From Oscheius sp. JU75 (lineage: Eukaryota > Nematoda > Chromadorea > Rhabditida > Rhabditidae): 64,000 nucleotides of DNA. Made by a program: the position numbers and the translations under genes. The DNA lies in assembly GCA_037178855.1 (NCBI GenBank), contig JASJZC010000001.1, forward strand, positions 1,984,001 through 2,048,000, written 5' to 3'. Positions 1 through 11,617 of the stretch are shown piece after piece. Every line of letters starts with the position of its first letter. Within the stretch, counting starts at the first letter, position 1. A model generated the notes under the pieces. The model was not told the origin of the DNA. It did no database searches and was given only the letters and a program-made list of their open reading frames with translations.

Positions 1-1241
1 GCAGATCTATATTTGTGACAGATTCTCACACTCCCGATCACATCATCCAGCTATGTTTAGACATTAGGACAGAGACAGAGTGAGCATCGAATCCTAGTTC
101 CTCGTCAATGGTCTAAGCCCGGTGACCTCACAATTTAATGACCAATTAGACCCTTTCAGAGAGAGTTGGTCTATCAGGAACTGATCCAGGCTGTTCTCTG
201 CCTAGGGAACGCGACTGAACCAAAAACTTCACTGCTTCCCGAATGTAGCGTGACATGAGACGTGAGTCAAGTTTGGCCTCGACCAGGAAAAAGACTTCGA
301 GGTCAAGTTCGGGAACAGCAGTTCAGAGAGCGATAGAGACAGTTGGTAGTCAAGAGAAAGCAGAAGAGAGCAATAGACCTTGGGCAAAAGCTTTAAATGT
401 AGCCATGATACAAAGAACTTTTCGTCACATGATGAGAGTCCGCTTCGTGTCGTCTAGGTAGTTTCTCTAGGTCAATGGATCAGAGAGACAGTACGTGATT
501 CAGCATCACAAGAACTGTTCAGAGCAGAGTTGTTAGTTAAGAGACCTGAGAGGTAGTCTGCTGATTTTCAGAGACATTTGCTTGGTCAGTCAATCAGAGA
601 GAGTGAGTCAAGCTCCAGTAACTAGTATGTTTATACAGTAACTGCTCTGAGCAGAGTAGGTAGTCTCGAGACAGGATAGGAGAACTGTATTGAAGTATTC
701 TAGCAATTACCGACGGGTTTCCATGGGTCGACTGACCAAAAAAGCGTCCAGTAGTTAAGTTAATCGAGCTAGTCTGTTGAAGACAGAGGGACAGCAGGCA
801 GTCAAGAGTCAGTCACTCGAGTACCTACTGTCGGTCTCTCGTCCAGGGGACATCAGAGAAAGTTTCGGTGAAGAACTATCACCAAGATAGTCAAGTATTG
901 ACCAGATAAATTTTCTCCGCTACTTTCAATGTCCCAGTCCCATTGCAGCTTTCTCAGCCTTCCAAAGATAAGTACTTTCTTTCAATTTTATTGTCCACAC
1001 TGCAATCATTCCAGCCCAGTCACCTGCTCCTGGAACCCATTCCTTCTTCTCATTCCCAGGCCCCACGAGTCCAAATTCCCTTGGATACTTTCTCTCAAGA
1101 TCCCTCAAACATTTCTCGAAGATAAACAGCTCCAGGAGAGAACTCCTCTCTCCTTCAGAGTCTCCTATTGTTCTTCTCGGCCATTATGAATGCTCCTCTC
1201 CTCTTCTTTTTAACAGATTTTTTTCTCTTGCAGGGAGAGCC
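1..1241. other. Upstream non-coding stretch
   Basis: No open frame here looks like a real exon. The first 900 bases are rich in words such as GACAG, GAGACAG and AGTCAAGAG, the vocabulary that also fills many introns of this window, so this could be an intron or promoter of a gene to the left. A strong T-rich acceptor ends at 1233, eight bases before the GPCR start codon, so it is a cis or trans splice site for that mRNA. Confidence 0.5.
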
Positions 1242-4200
1242 ATGTCCGTCTCGTTCCCTCTACTCCCACTGATGAATGACAGTAACATCTCGGACGCCTG
1301 CAGGGCCCAGCTGCTCATGTTGCACAACTATATGCCGCAACAAGAGATGCTCCCAGGGCCTTTACTCTTAATTTTTTGCATTCCGGCTGTCATAATTATT
1401 CTGCTGACAGTTTTTGGCAATCTTCTCGTGCTCTTTTTTAAGGTACGTACCGAGCAGCATTGCGTGTTGGTACTGAGGCGTTTGGCAGCGATCAAGAAGT
1501 AAATTTTTCCATACAATTGGAGGTGTAACAGACACCCTAAAAGTTCTTAACTGTCGCTTAGGATAAAGCAAAAACGTTTGTCATATTTGGGATTTGAACC
1601 CGAGACCTTTTTTCTGTAGACTGAAAACTAACCGACTGAGCCATTCAACCAAGTTCATGCTTTTCAGAAACGCTTTTTTAACTTGTTCCAAACCGAAAAC
1701 TATCCTCGAGTATCGAACCCGGGTTGTTTAGACCAGATCGCTAACCACTCAGCTATCCGTCAAGTAAAAAAGTCCTTTGAAAGAAGAAGAAATCAATTAA
1801 AGTCTCATCAAGAGATGCCAATAGATGTGTGAATTTTGCAGGCACGCGTGGGGAGAACAAACACGACCCTGCTGGTCTGGAACCTCGGCTTGACAGACTT
1901 CTTGGTTGGGGTCATTGTGCTCCCCCTGGGAGCATTTCATCTCACCTACAGAAAATGGATCTTTGGGCGATTCTTGTGCAGACTCTGGGTCGCCGCCGAT
2001 GTCACCTTCTGCACCTGCTCTGTGGTGAGTATCTTAAATTGTTTCACTCCCTCCCTCTGTCTTGACTACTTCCTGGAAGCGATTTCTAGGTACTTCGAGA
2101 GCTTTCCTTTGAAAAGTGGAGCTCTACTTTGGCGATTCAACTTTTGCATGTGTGAAAACATGATTACGAATGCGAGCCCGCCGTTGCGCCGCGACAAAAG
2201 AGGACGAAGCGATAGAGAAGGAGAGGATCCATATGAGGCCGCCTGAGAGAAAGAAAAGAAACGAACGAAGCTCGAAGGTGACGGGGACCCAAAAAGTTTT
2301 TGAAAGGGTAAAAAGGATTAAAGTTGAGCGATAGGTAGCACCCATCTACCAGGATTGTAGCAATCTTCAGACGCCAGGATAGGTTTTTCAGGGTCAGAGA
2401 ATAATAAAAAAAGACAACTTTTTAGGGTCAAGGACTAACTTTTCATACTTTGTTCTCTAGTCTCTGAAGTCACCCGAAGAGTTCAGCTGTTTGTTTATAA
2501 GCGTCGTTAGGAAAATAGGTCCCGAAACGAATGAAATGTACGTTCCCAGATCCAACGAATCGAACAAAGATACCTTTTCTGACGCTATTTTAAATACCAA
2601 TTTGAAAAATACCCATCTCAAGACTTTTTGCTTGTGACTCCATTCCCCCCTTTCGAAGAAGAAGTTTAACAAATGCTTAGGTGACGATTTGCGTGATCTC
2701 CGTCGACCGCTACCTAGCAGTCACGCGACCACTGAAGTACAAGTCGCTTGTGACGAAGACCAAGGTGATCATGGTCATGCTGATTATCTGGACCTTTTCA
2801 TCTACCGTTCTCTTGACCACGGTGAGATGGGAACAGGGTCCCTGCTACGATGATGTGAGTTTTTTTGACTATCAAAAATGGAGATTTGAAGAGTATATGC
2901 TTCGCCGGCAACGAGATTCGCTATCTGGCTCATAGCGTCGTATTTGCCTTCTTTCTGCCAGCAAGTGTGACTCTCACTCTCTACTGGAGGATCTACAAAC
3001 TGGCCAGGAATCGTCAGAGGGCTCTAGATCGCGGATTTCTTATGATCTTGGGCCAGAACATGAACTTTCTTACGAACACGATCAGTCAACAGGTGGGAAT
3101 GTTCCGCAAGATGCATGGGTTTGCAGAGAGACAGAGTGTTGCAAAGCACAGAGTGCGCATTTGCAGTGATCGATCGAGATTTTATTGTTCTAGACCAGTT
3201 TTGAGATACTGACAGCTAGGTAGGATGTGGTCCAATCTCATTTTCAATTTTGACCAATTCTTACTCCACTTTTTCTGGCAAAAAGCCTTGAAACAATTAT
3301 TTTTCGTTCCTATAGATTAGAAAAGAGATGCAGAGCCCATTTTACGGTCGATTTTGAGCAATTTTTATCAACGTTTTCCAACAAAAATGCACAGAAAAGC
3401 CTCTTTGCACATCCAGATAGCTAAATTTTGTGATTTCTTGACCAATTTCACATTGTTTTAGCCCAGTGTTTCTGGTAAAGCCTCTTGGGAAGTTGATATT
3501 AATTGTAAACCAAACAGTCTCCCCTATGTTCATTATTTCGGCTTAGATCAAAAATTCATTTTTAGGATCAGAATATCATGAGCAATAGCCTCAAGTATTT
3601 AGCTCATCCCCTTCCATGAAATTGACCATTCTAGACTCTCAGCGTTTCAACAATTACTCAAGCCTTCGAGGTATAAAGCCTTCATTTTCCAAATTTCTCC
3701 CCGAAACAAAGTAGCATGATCTTGATTTCTTCCTCACCAAAATCACCTAATTTCTTCTACTTAATCCCATTCCAGAGCATGTTTTTTCAAGAGAAGAATG
3801 AGACTTTTTCCTCAGTTCACAGAGCCTGCTCTCTTCGGCATGATTTGGTCTCTGTGTGAGTTCGTTATCCGCACACTCGGAGGAAGAGGGGAAGCACGTG
3901 CGAAACTTGACCTTCTCACCCCCGTTTGAGGTTGAAATAAGTATCAAAATCTAACAAAAAACAATTGCAACGACGCTTCCAATTCCAGCCGTTGCAGACG
4001 ACGCTCCGAGTGCATTTCGGCAAAAATAACGGCATGGTCGAGCACCAGAGGAGAGTCCTGAGGACCCACGAGAGGATTGCCAAGACTCTCGGGGTTGTGA
4101 GCTGTTCCTTCTTGTTCTGCTGGCTGCCCTTCTTCAGTCTCTACCTCACCAGTAAGTACTTGAAAATGAGCGACCGCGGGCCTCATAAGGCTCTCAAGAA

Positions 4201-6272
4201 TTCGTGTGGCGCCTCTGCAGGCAGCTCGCCGCGTCGTCTCTATTATGTGATTACGGGTGTGCAGGCTGAAAAGGGGCGACGAATCTCAGAGAGCTCTGCC
4301 GAATTGATCAGAGGTTGAAAAAAGGCAGAACTTTTCAGACTACCAGTGCCAGGGATGCATCAGCCCGATCGCCATCGACATTGCCAGCTGGTTAGGTCAG
4401 TCAGTTGGCCGCTCACTTGATTAGACTCTCTTGGACTGATAACAAACAGTAATTATCCCACGGAGTGAGCGAGCATGAGTTTCTTGTTGAAAGGGAGACG
4501 TCAGAAAGAGAGAGATAGAGAACGGGGGGGATGATTAGGTTGGAGAGCACGCGATCAGGAGGAAGAGAGATCTGTATGATCACGCAGAGGATGAGCTCAA
4601 GATAGTGATAGACTAGTTGGGGGACCAAGAAGCTTGAAAAATTGATTAATTGAGATCCTGGCAGCTAGGATAGCTGAATGTAAAACGTACGAGCCCAAAG
4701 GTTATGAAAACGAAACAATTTGAGCTATTTTACATTTTACGCTCGTTATTTTTTTAAAGAATGTGGCGATTTTGGTCCAGATAAGATACCTTTTTTTCAT
4801 CGGTTTCATTTCACTTTTTCGTGGGTATGTGCTGTAGAACGTAACGGCATTTTCTGACAGAATCAGCTACTTGCTCCTATCTATTTCACTTAACCTCTTT
4901 TTCACACAATGTGTCCATCAATAGGGTCAAACTTTAATGTCCACAGCCTTCCGCTACTTTCCTAAGAGATAAGTGATGATTTCGATAAAAGACTAGTAGT
5001 TTTGGTACAACTTTTAGACCCCTCGACTGTGAGACATCTCCCTAAGCTACAAGTTCCATAAAATCTGATCTCAGGTCTCTTTCCAGGCTACTGCAACTCG
5101 ATGCTCAATCCAATCATCTACTCTTTTACCGTGAAAGAGTTCAAACGATCCGCCTTGAGAATGGCCGTCCCGTTCTGGCAGTTCCTGCACAGAATCTTGC
5201 CCTTCCTCATCGCCGCGCCGCCAGAACGCGTCATGCAGCGAATGTCTCGTCAGGGTCACAAGTGAGTTCAAAGTCTGATAGATAATCAAAAAGTTGTCCC
5301 AGGGCCAGGAACAAGACGCGGCACAGATCGTTCGAGATGGGAGCTAATAGGAGCGGGGTGCTACAGACGAGAGTCTGTCACAAGAGAAGACAGACAGAAC
5401 CGGCAGTCTTTGGGATCAAGGAGAAGAAGGTACTTTTTCGACTTTTTGGGTGAAAAAACCCTTCTACCCGACCCATACTAGCCCGAAACCTCTTATGACG
5501 GATTTGTTACATGACGCAGTCGGTTAAACTCCTGACTACGATTCTATACAACCCGGGTACGATTCCGATTAGTATTAAAGGAAACATAGAAGATATCCGA
5601 AGTCATTTCTACAGTAACTCAGAGCTCATTATCCTTGACATTTCACGAGTTTGCTTCAATTTGGACGGTTTTGACAAGAGTTGACAAGTCGAAAATCAGT
5701 TTGCGAGTAGCTCTGTGGCAGGAGGTTATTACTTCGGTACAGAACTATTGCGTAATCGAACTTTTCCTAGGCAATTTTAAACTTCATCAGGTAGGAGACA
5801 GTTCAGCCGGAAAAGGGCATATGCAGCCTGTTCTTGCGTTTAAATTTGAGTCATTCTAAGGATTCGATAGAGCGATAACGAGCAACATGCTGTCAACACT
5901 CTTGGCTTCCAACTGAATTTCTGAGCTTGCAAAAACTTTAACTGCCAAATTCAAACGGGATTAAAACAGTATTTTCAGCCTTTCGAGAAGGAAGAAGCCG
6001 CCATAATCGAGGAGGATGAAGACGGTGCTATTCACGACTACACCGAGACGAATGGTTTCACCACCTACCACGAGTCGAGTCGTCGTCTGAGTGACGTACC
6101 CCCTCTGCCTCAGATGAAGACGATAATCGAGACAGAGAGAACGACGAATGGCTCGGTTCACAATGGAGCTTCGAGGACCTCGAGTTGCCAGAACACGAGC
6201 AGTGTGGCGGAGCGAGAAGAAAGTAGCTGCTCTATCAAGGTCGTCTGTGAGACGGCCGCGGCAGATTTGTAG
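1242..6272 (+). CDS. Class A biogenic-amine-like G protein-coupled receptor
   Basis: Nine exons with closing phases: 1242-1442, 1842-2024, 2681-2854, 2892-3092, 3989-4151, 4339-4395, 5087-5261, 5303-5429 and 5979-6272, about 524 residues. TM1 spans about residues 41-66 with GN at 59-60. TM2 has Asp86. Cys113 should pair with an ECL2 cysteine. TM3 carries Asp120 (the amine-binding position 3.32) and DRY at 137-139. TM6 has FLFCWLP at 294-300 and TM7 has NPIIY at 334-338. The cytoplasmic tail is long (about 185 residues), acidic and Ser/Thr-rich. Asp3.32 and the TM6 motif place it among aminergic receptors (dopamine/octopamine/muscarinic type). TM5 (about 197-220) lacks the usual serine cluster, so the ligand cannot be named. 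The start follows a splice acceptor ending at 1233. Extra small exons in the 0.9-kb intron 4, which splits the third loop, cannot be excluded. Confidence 0.9.
1581..1652 (-). repeat. tRNA-derived element (degenerate)
   Basis: On the minus strand it reads TGGCTCAGTCGG (A-box-like) and then GGTTCAAATCC (B-box-like) at tRNA-like spacing. The two ends do not pair as an acceptor stem, so it is a tRNA fossil or SINE head, not a working tRNA. It lies in intron 1 of the GPCR gene. Confidence 0.6.
1701..1761 (-). repeat. tRNA-derived element (degenerate)
   Basis: Second tRNA-like unit about 50 bp from the first, same orientation. It reads TAGCTGAGTGGTTAG (A box) and GGGTTCGATACTC (B box) on the minus strand. 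No acceptor stem is visible. Confidence 0.6.
5511..5570 (+). repeat. tRNA-derived element (degenerate)
   Basis: In the last intron of the GPCR gene. It carries GACGCAGTCGGTTAAA (A-box-like) and CCCGGGTACGATTCC (B-box-like with one change) on the plus strand. Confidence 0.5.
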
Positions 6273-6901
6273 CGTTTTTGTGTCTACTGTACGGGAATTT
6301 TTACCTTTTTGGTAGAGTAAGATAAGCAGAGAACCCGGGTGATAATGTTCTTTCCACAAACCAAATATGAAGATTTTCTTGATCTTTTTCTGCCATTATT
6401 CTGCCAATATGGGCATAAAAATCACTGTGCAGGTCCCGAAATCGCAGCGACCCCCCCAAAAAATCTTACCAGCCATATTTCGGACCAGAAATAAGGTCAT
6501 TTTTAACAAATTTTCCTAATCGAAATTTGGAATTCAAACTTCTATTTTCTCACAGAAAACGAGCTTATATCTAATAACCGAAAATTTGAACAAACTTTTT
6601 CCCCATTCAAAATTCAGATTTTTCAATTATCTTCTTCCTTCAGATTTCTCTTAGTTCATAATCGCCTAATGAGTTTCTCTCTCTCTCTCTCTCTTGGATG
6701 GTTCGCACGCTCGGCCGTGGTGCTTCCCGTGAATTATGCAAAGCGCATGGAATCATGCTCAGGCCTCGGGCGAGCGCCCGCATTTCGGAACGACACTGAT
6801 AGCCAAATCTTAGGGGGTTTAGATACCTTCTTTTTTTAAATTTTGCCCAAAACGTGATAAATTCAACTCAGAGATGAGAAAAAAAGGAGGAAAAGACTCA
6901 C
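6273..6901. other. Convergent intergenic gap with CT microsatellite
   Basis: Lies between the GPCR stop and the last exon found for the minus-strand PQ-loop gene. It holds a pure CT run at about 6675-6694. I searched it on the minus strand for the missing transporter exons and found none. Confidence 0.6.
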
Positions 6902-9339
6902 GAAGAAGAGACTTCCGCTGGGCCTTTGGCGTGTGCTTCTTGTTCATTCGGACGGCGATCTCGAGCATGAAAATCATACAGATGAACATTACGATACTCT
7001 GGGCGAGGAGGGCAGTGTCGAACCGTTTTCCGAACCTGGAAATTATCGAGATTTTGAAGTGAAAACAGATATGCACTGGTCCTTACAAACTGGATGGGTG
7101 GATTGCGTTCGACTGTCGTTTTTCGAAGATCGAAAAGGCCCTCCTGCTGTTCGGATTACAAAATTTCCTTCTATTTTCAGTTCATCAACATTTTAAAATT
7201 TGAACAACAAAAGGAGGAAGAGGGGGGAAATTCCTTTTGGCCGAAAACGGGTTGCGTAAAAAGTTTGGATCGACTGGTTCTAGTGCATACCTGGGTGAGG
7301 AAATTTGGATTTTCAATTGGCCAATCCAAAATAGCAGACAAGCTAGAGAAGCCCTTCGTTTTTACTACAAACTCACCCAAATCTTCTAATTTTTTTATCG
7401 GTTTCTTCCGTGAAGTGGCTCTACTTCATAGTTTGTTCAAAACTCAGCAAAACAGTATCAAGAACTTTCGTGTGCTTTTCCACCACAAAATAGTTCTCAT
7501 TTGGTAACAAAACTGTATTGCCACGTAAGTACTCTTTCTACAATCCCACCTAGTAGAGCCTACTTCCAGAGAGAGCATTGCAGCAGCAGTCTCGACAGGC
7601 GTCTTCTAGTGCTATTGCTTGCCAAGTGACTCTCACTAACGCCTAATTACTTGACAAGCCAAAACTAGTCAAACTTGTTGTTTTCAGTAGTTAGCAAAGC
7701 CTGAATATTTCGTACAAAAACATTTTTTTTTTCTTGAAGGAAAGGACCCATGATATTAACAAGCTTTTCCAAGGCTCAAGAGCTGTAATTTGGCACGAAT
7801 AGCTACCAATTTTCCTCGTAAACGGTAGTCGAAAAGCTTGGTTTCTCAAAACAGAGGAAGGTGATCAAATCACGACCAAATATTTCGCAAAATTGAATAG
7901 CGAAAACATTGCAAAAGTCTAGTAGAAGGTAAACCTGATAGGCGGCCAACTTTTATACGTTTTCCTGCACCCGAAACTTTAAAAAATTCAGATAAGTGGG
8001 CTTACCAGAAAAGAATCCTAAGAATGTTGGCCACACAGAGCGAGAGACAGACGAACAGGGAGAAGCCATGCGCGTTCCGCGTATGATGGATCTCAGCATA
8101 CTGGAAGACGTAGGGGATCGATCCTCCCACTGAAAATCGAGCATAAGATTCACTATTTTCTAGTCTTTTCTCCACCAAAACACCATCTAAATTTCATCCT
8201 TTTCAGACAAACTTTCTCACCAAAATACCATTAGAAAATTGTATTTTTTATGCCCAATTTTCCGCCAAAAACCATAAGAAATACATCCAATTTAGGCCAA
8301 ATTTCTTGCCTATATACTCCAAAAAAAAACCTACAAATAATAAAGATTTGCGCGAGGAAGAAAAACATTCGCAATTGATTGAATCTAGTGCAGGGGCCAA
8401 TCGGCCGATCAGCCACGGCAGCAACAGAAACTGGCGCCTGTTGGTCATCGCCGCCGCGCGAAGACCACGTGTGTTTGTGTTTTTCCTCCCCACCCGCGCG
8501 AGATTTTTTCACAAAAAAAACTTACAAACAACGAAAGTTTGAACTATTGGCATCAACATAGTGGTTCGGCTGTCTAGAGGCGGCGGCTGGGAAAATCAGT
8601 ATTGAGCGATAACTGTGGCGTACAAATAAAGAGTGTCATGACGCGCCCTGTGTTCCCCGAGCTCATGAATCGTTCGCTGTCTCCTACAGAATGTTTGATA
8701 AAACACGCGTGTGGGTTTTATGACGATGACATAGAGATGACCTGACCGCCAAAACATTGTCAGGTTGAGTCAGAAAGGGTTTGGTCATTTATGAAAATTT
8801 CCATTCTGAGGTTTTTGGGTAAAAAGACAAAAGCAAAATAACACTAAAAAAATAAACAGGATCAACGAATGCTGGGAATATACATGCCAAACCACGAAAT
8901 AGCTCGTAGTAATTATTAGCAAATGTTCCGCTTTGAGTTTTAGGCCAATTCTGGTATTTTCAGGTGATAAGATTCTCCAGTTATCATGCAAAAATCCAAT
9001 GGTCTTCTAAAGGTTTTGTTCATCTTTTACGCGGAAACAGTGGCAGAGATAAGATGTTTCTTTAGACAGATAAAGTATTGTACTTTGCATCAAAAACATC
9101 ATGATTTGAGGCTAGAATTGGAAGCAGGGACGCAAAATGACGCAGGATTTTGCCCAATAAGAGCACCTTGGATAGTGTGAAAAGTCCAGGAGGCATGACT
9201 TTTGAGCAGATCTACGAAAAACATGAGAAAACTGACCGATGATGAAAAACTTGAAGAACCACATGAAGCCGGTGATGATGAATGCGGCCATCTTGTTCCA
9301 GTCGATGAGCTGGAGACCCGTCGAGTCTACCACCATCAT
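6902..9339 (-). CDS. PQ-loop transporter, SLC66A2 (PQLC1) type, 3' half not found
   Basis: Three minus-strand exons with closing phases: 9237-9339 (ATG at 9339), 8006-8129 and 6902-7035, about 120 residues. The order matches the N-terminal half of human SLC66A2: a first helix, then a PQ-loop helix (GGSIPYVFQY at about 36-45, with NAHGFS and NILRILFW after it), then FGKRFDTALLAQS and a third helix. SLC66A2 proteins are seven-helix endomembrane proteins with two PQ-loop repeats. Here the canonical PQ of repeat 1 reads FQ. The last exon ends in a good GTGAG donor at phase 1, so more exons are expected, yet no repeat-2 exon is visible downstream. An acceptor about 18 nt before the ATG fits cis or trans splicing. 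The gene is either truncated or continues inside or beyond the GPCR gene. Confidence 0.8.
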
Positions 9340-11617
9340 TTTCGACTCCGAAGTACTGAAAATCAGATTTGTAAAGTATAAACACTTATTTTTAGGTCCC
9401 GTTTTACAATTTTTCGAGGAGAAAATCACGAAACAGAGCCCTACATAAGGCAGATAGCTTCTTATCAGAGGGCGAAAGGAAGATTTGAATTAGAATGTGA
9501 GACTAAAAGACTATCCAATTCCATGTCTTCTCTACGCTTGCGCATGTTTTCAACGTGAAATTGAAGAAAATGCGACATGAGATATGGTTTCAAACTGGCA
9601 CATAATGTGCACAAAACAAGAGTTCTTCCACTAAAATCTGCCAAGAAAACTGCAAAATATGAACCATTTTCAGCATATATATTTGAAGGGAAAAACATTT
9701 GGGCTCAAAAATTATCATAGAGAAATAGAGGAATAAGCATATTTTAGAGATCTCCAACCTCCCAAAATCTGTGGACATAAATGAGAAAATCAGAGCAATT
9801 AGGCTTTGATGTTGTGGTGAAACTGAGTCGGCTAGAAATAAGACGAGAATTAGAGTTCCTCTCCCCGAGAGGACAAACTTATGAAACTGGGGGACACACA
9901 TGGGACTCAAAAACCGGTTTTCCTCGATTTATTTCTCCGGAGGAACTAACTGAGTTTAGCAAACTTAAAATTTGTTTTGAGACTGAAATTACACAGAAAT
10001 AGAAGGCAGAAAGTGAGTCTCTCGAACCGAAAAAGGTATAGCTCTGACTCATATGGCAAACACACAGACAGCGAAATCGAGAGAGACAGGGAGAAAGGGG
10101 AGGCGAGTCCGAGAGCGATGAGCAAGCGGCATTTCTGTCTCTGTCGAGCGAGATATTTCCGAGTTTATAGTTTTTGGCGGGAGAAATTGGGAAGACAAAT
10201 AATCAAAAAGGGAGTAAGGACAAGGTGACCGAAATGGGAAATGGAGAGAAAAAACGACTGGTGGGAAAGAGACGGCATGGCAGAAGCAAGCGTGTTTTCT
10301 TTCATTTATGGTTCTGTTCTATCTTGCCTGAAAACGAATTATGCTTTCGTCTGTTAGAGGAGAAAGTATAAAGGACAATGTTTGTTTTTTTTTTGGGTAG
10401 GACTGTCTCTGTGAAGGGGAGAGAGTAGAAAACAACTTTAGCGCAGTTGAAGACGACAGCACGAGCGGACGAACTGGCAAATTGTGACCTACTGGTAAGT
10501 GAGAGGATTTGGGTAGGCATGTCAGAGCCTGTTAACCCTAACACCACGTATCCTGTCAAGAACTGGTACCATTGATTCGAAAGTTCTATACCGCTTCTGG
10601 TCTCTTTACCTGCACCGGAGGTAGGCTACTGAGTGTGTCTTTCCGTCCCTTTGTCTCTCTGTCGCCTTCTACGTCCGAGGCAAGTCTATTCTATTTGTCC
10701 CTCTGTGTCACTTTGAAGAACAACTTTATATATAAGAAATGGGGGGGCTTTATGCCAGAAGGTGGTTAAAAGTGACTGATTGTAAAAAGTCGGCTTTCAG
10801 AAAACGACGTTTTTCTGTGGGTTTCAGCCTGCATTTACAATTTTTTTTGGAGAAAAAAATACTAGAAAAGCAGAAGAAGCGTCAAAATACTAGCTGTCGC
10901 ACTGTTTTGTTGCCACAAATTGCCACAATACAAGCAGCCCCGAAATGGTACAAGGAAAACAATAGAAAAGGAGAAGAATAGAATGAATTCGCGACTCGTC
11001 TCTATGGGCAAAACTCACCTGAGCCTGTCAATAATTCTCAGCGCCCAGATGAGCATCATTTTCCAGCCAAAATGGTCATGTTTTCCCCTCATTCCTCCCC
11101 ACTATCAGGCGACCCGGAGATAAGCGAAGAAAAGTGTCACTCACCTGCTGTTACCTTCCACTTCTTGCTTTTTTTTCCAACGGTGAGCCTTTTATAGCCG
11201 ACCGCTCATCAAAATCCAACGGTAAATGTGAAGAAAATTGGTGGTCTAGAGTGCAAAAAATGGTGATACGAAAATTTACATATTTTCAGATAATAAGCCA
11301 GGGAGCAACCCACATTTTAAAACAAGGAAAAAGAGTTAAAATAGCTTCATTAGGACATATGAATTGGCTCTCTATAACAGTCAAAATTACAGGGGGATAA
11401 AATAGGAGGGGCTTACCCGCAAAAATGCGATGGGTGGATCTACTCGTCGGTCAGTTCTTGAACTCTACTCTCTTTTCTCAAATGTTACACAATTAATACA
11501 TTGGTGGGTAGGAGGAATGCAGTTGGAATTTACAGAGAGAGACACAAATGCAGGCATTAATTTTAACAAGGGACTAGTTTTTTTTCCGGAGCAAGAATAG
11601 GGGAAGGAAGAAGAAGC
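9340..11617. other. Intergenic stretch without a convincing gene
   Basis: Long AT-rich stretch between the PQ-loop gene and nepr-1. Donor-like motifs occur on the minus strand near 11028 (after an open frame ending LIWALRIIDRL), near 11140 and near 11412. They could mark short non-coding or poorly conserved exons, but no reading frame joins them convincingly and I recognise no family. Confidence 0.4.

Noticed and set aside
1581-1761. Functional tRNA genes
   Set aside because: A and B boxes are present, but no seven-base acceptor stem or proper anticodon arm can be paired, so they are called degenerate elements.
10990-11470. Possible minus-strand mini-gene between the PQ-loop gene and nepr-1
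   Set aside because: Three donor-like sites exist, but the phases do not join into one frame and no family is seen.
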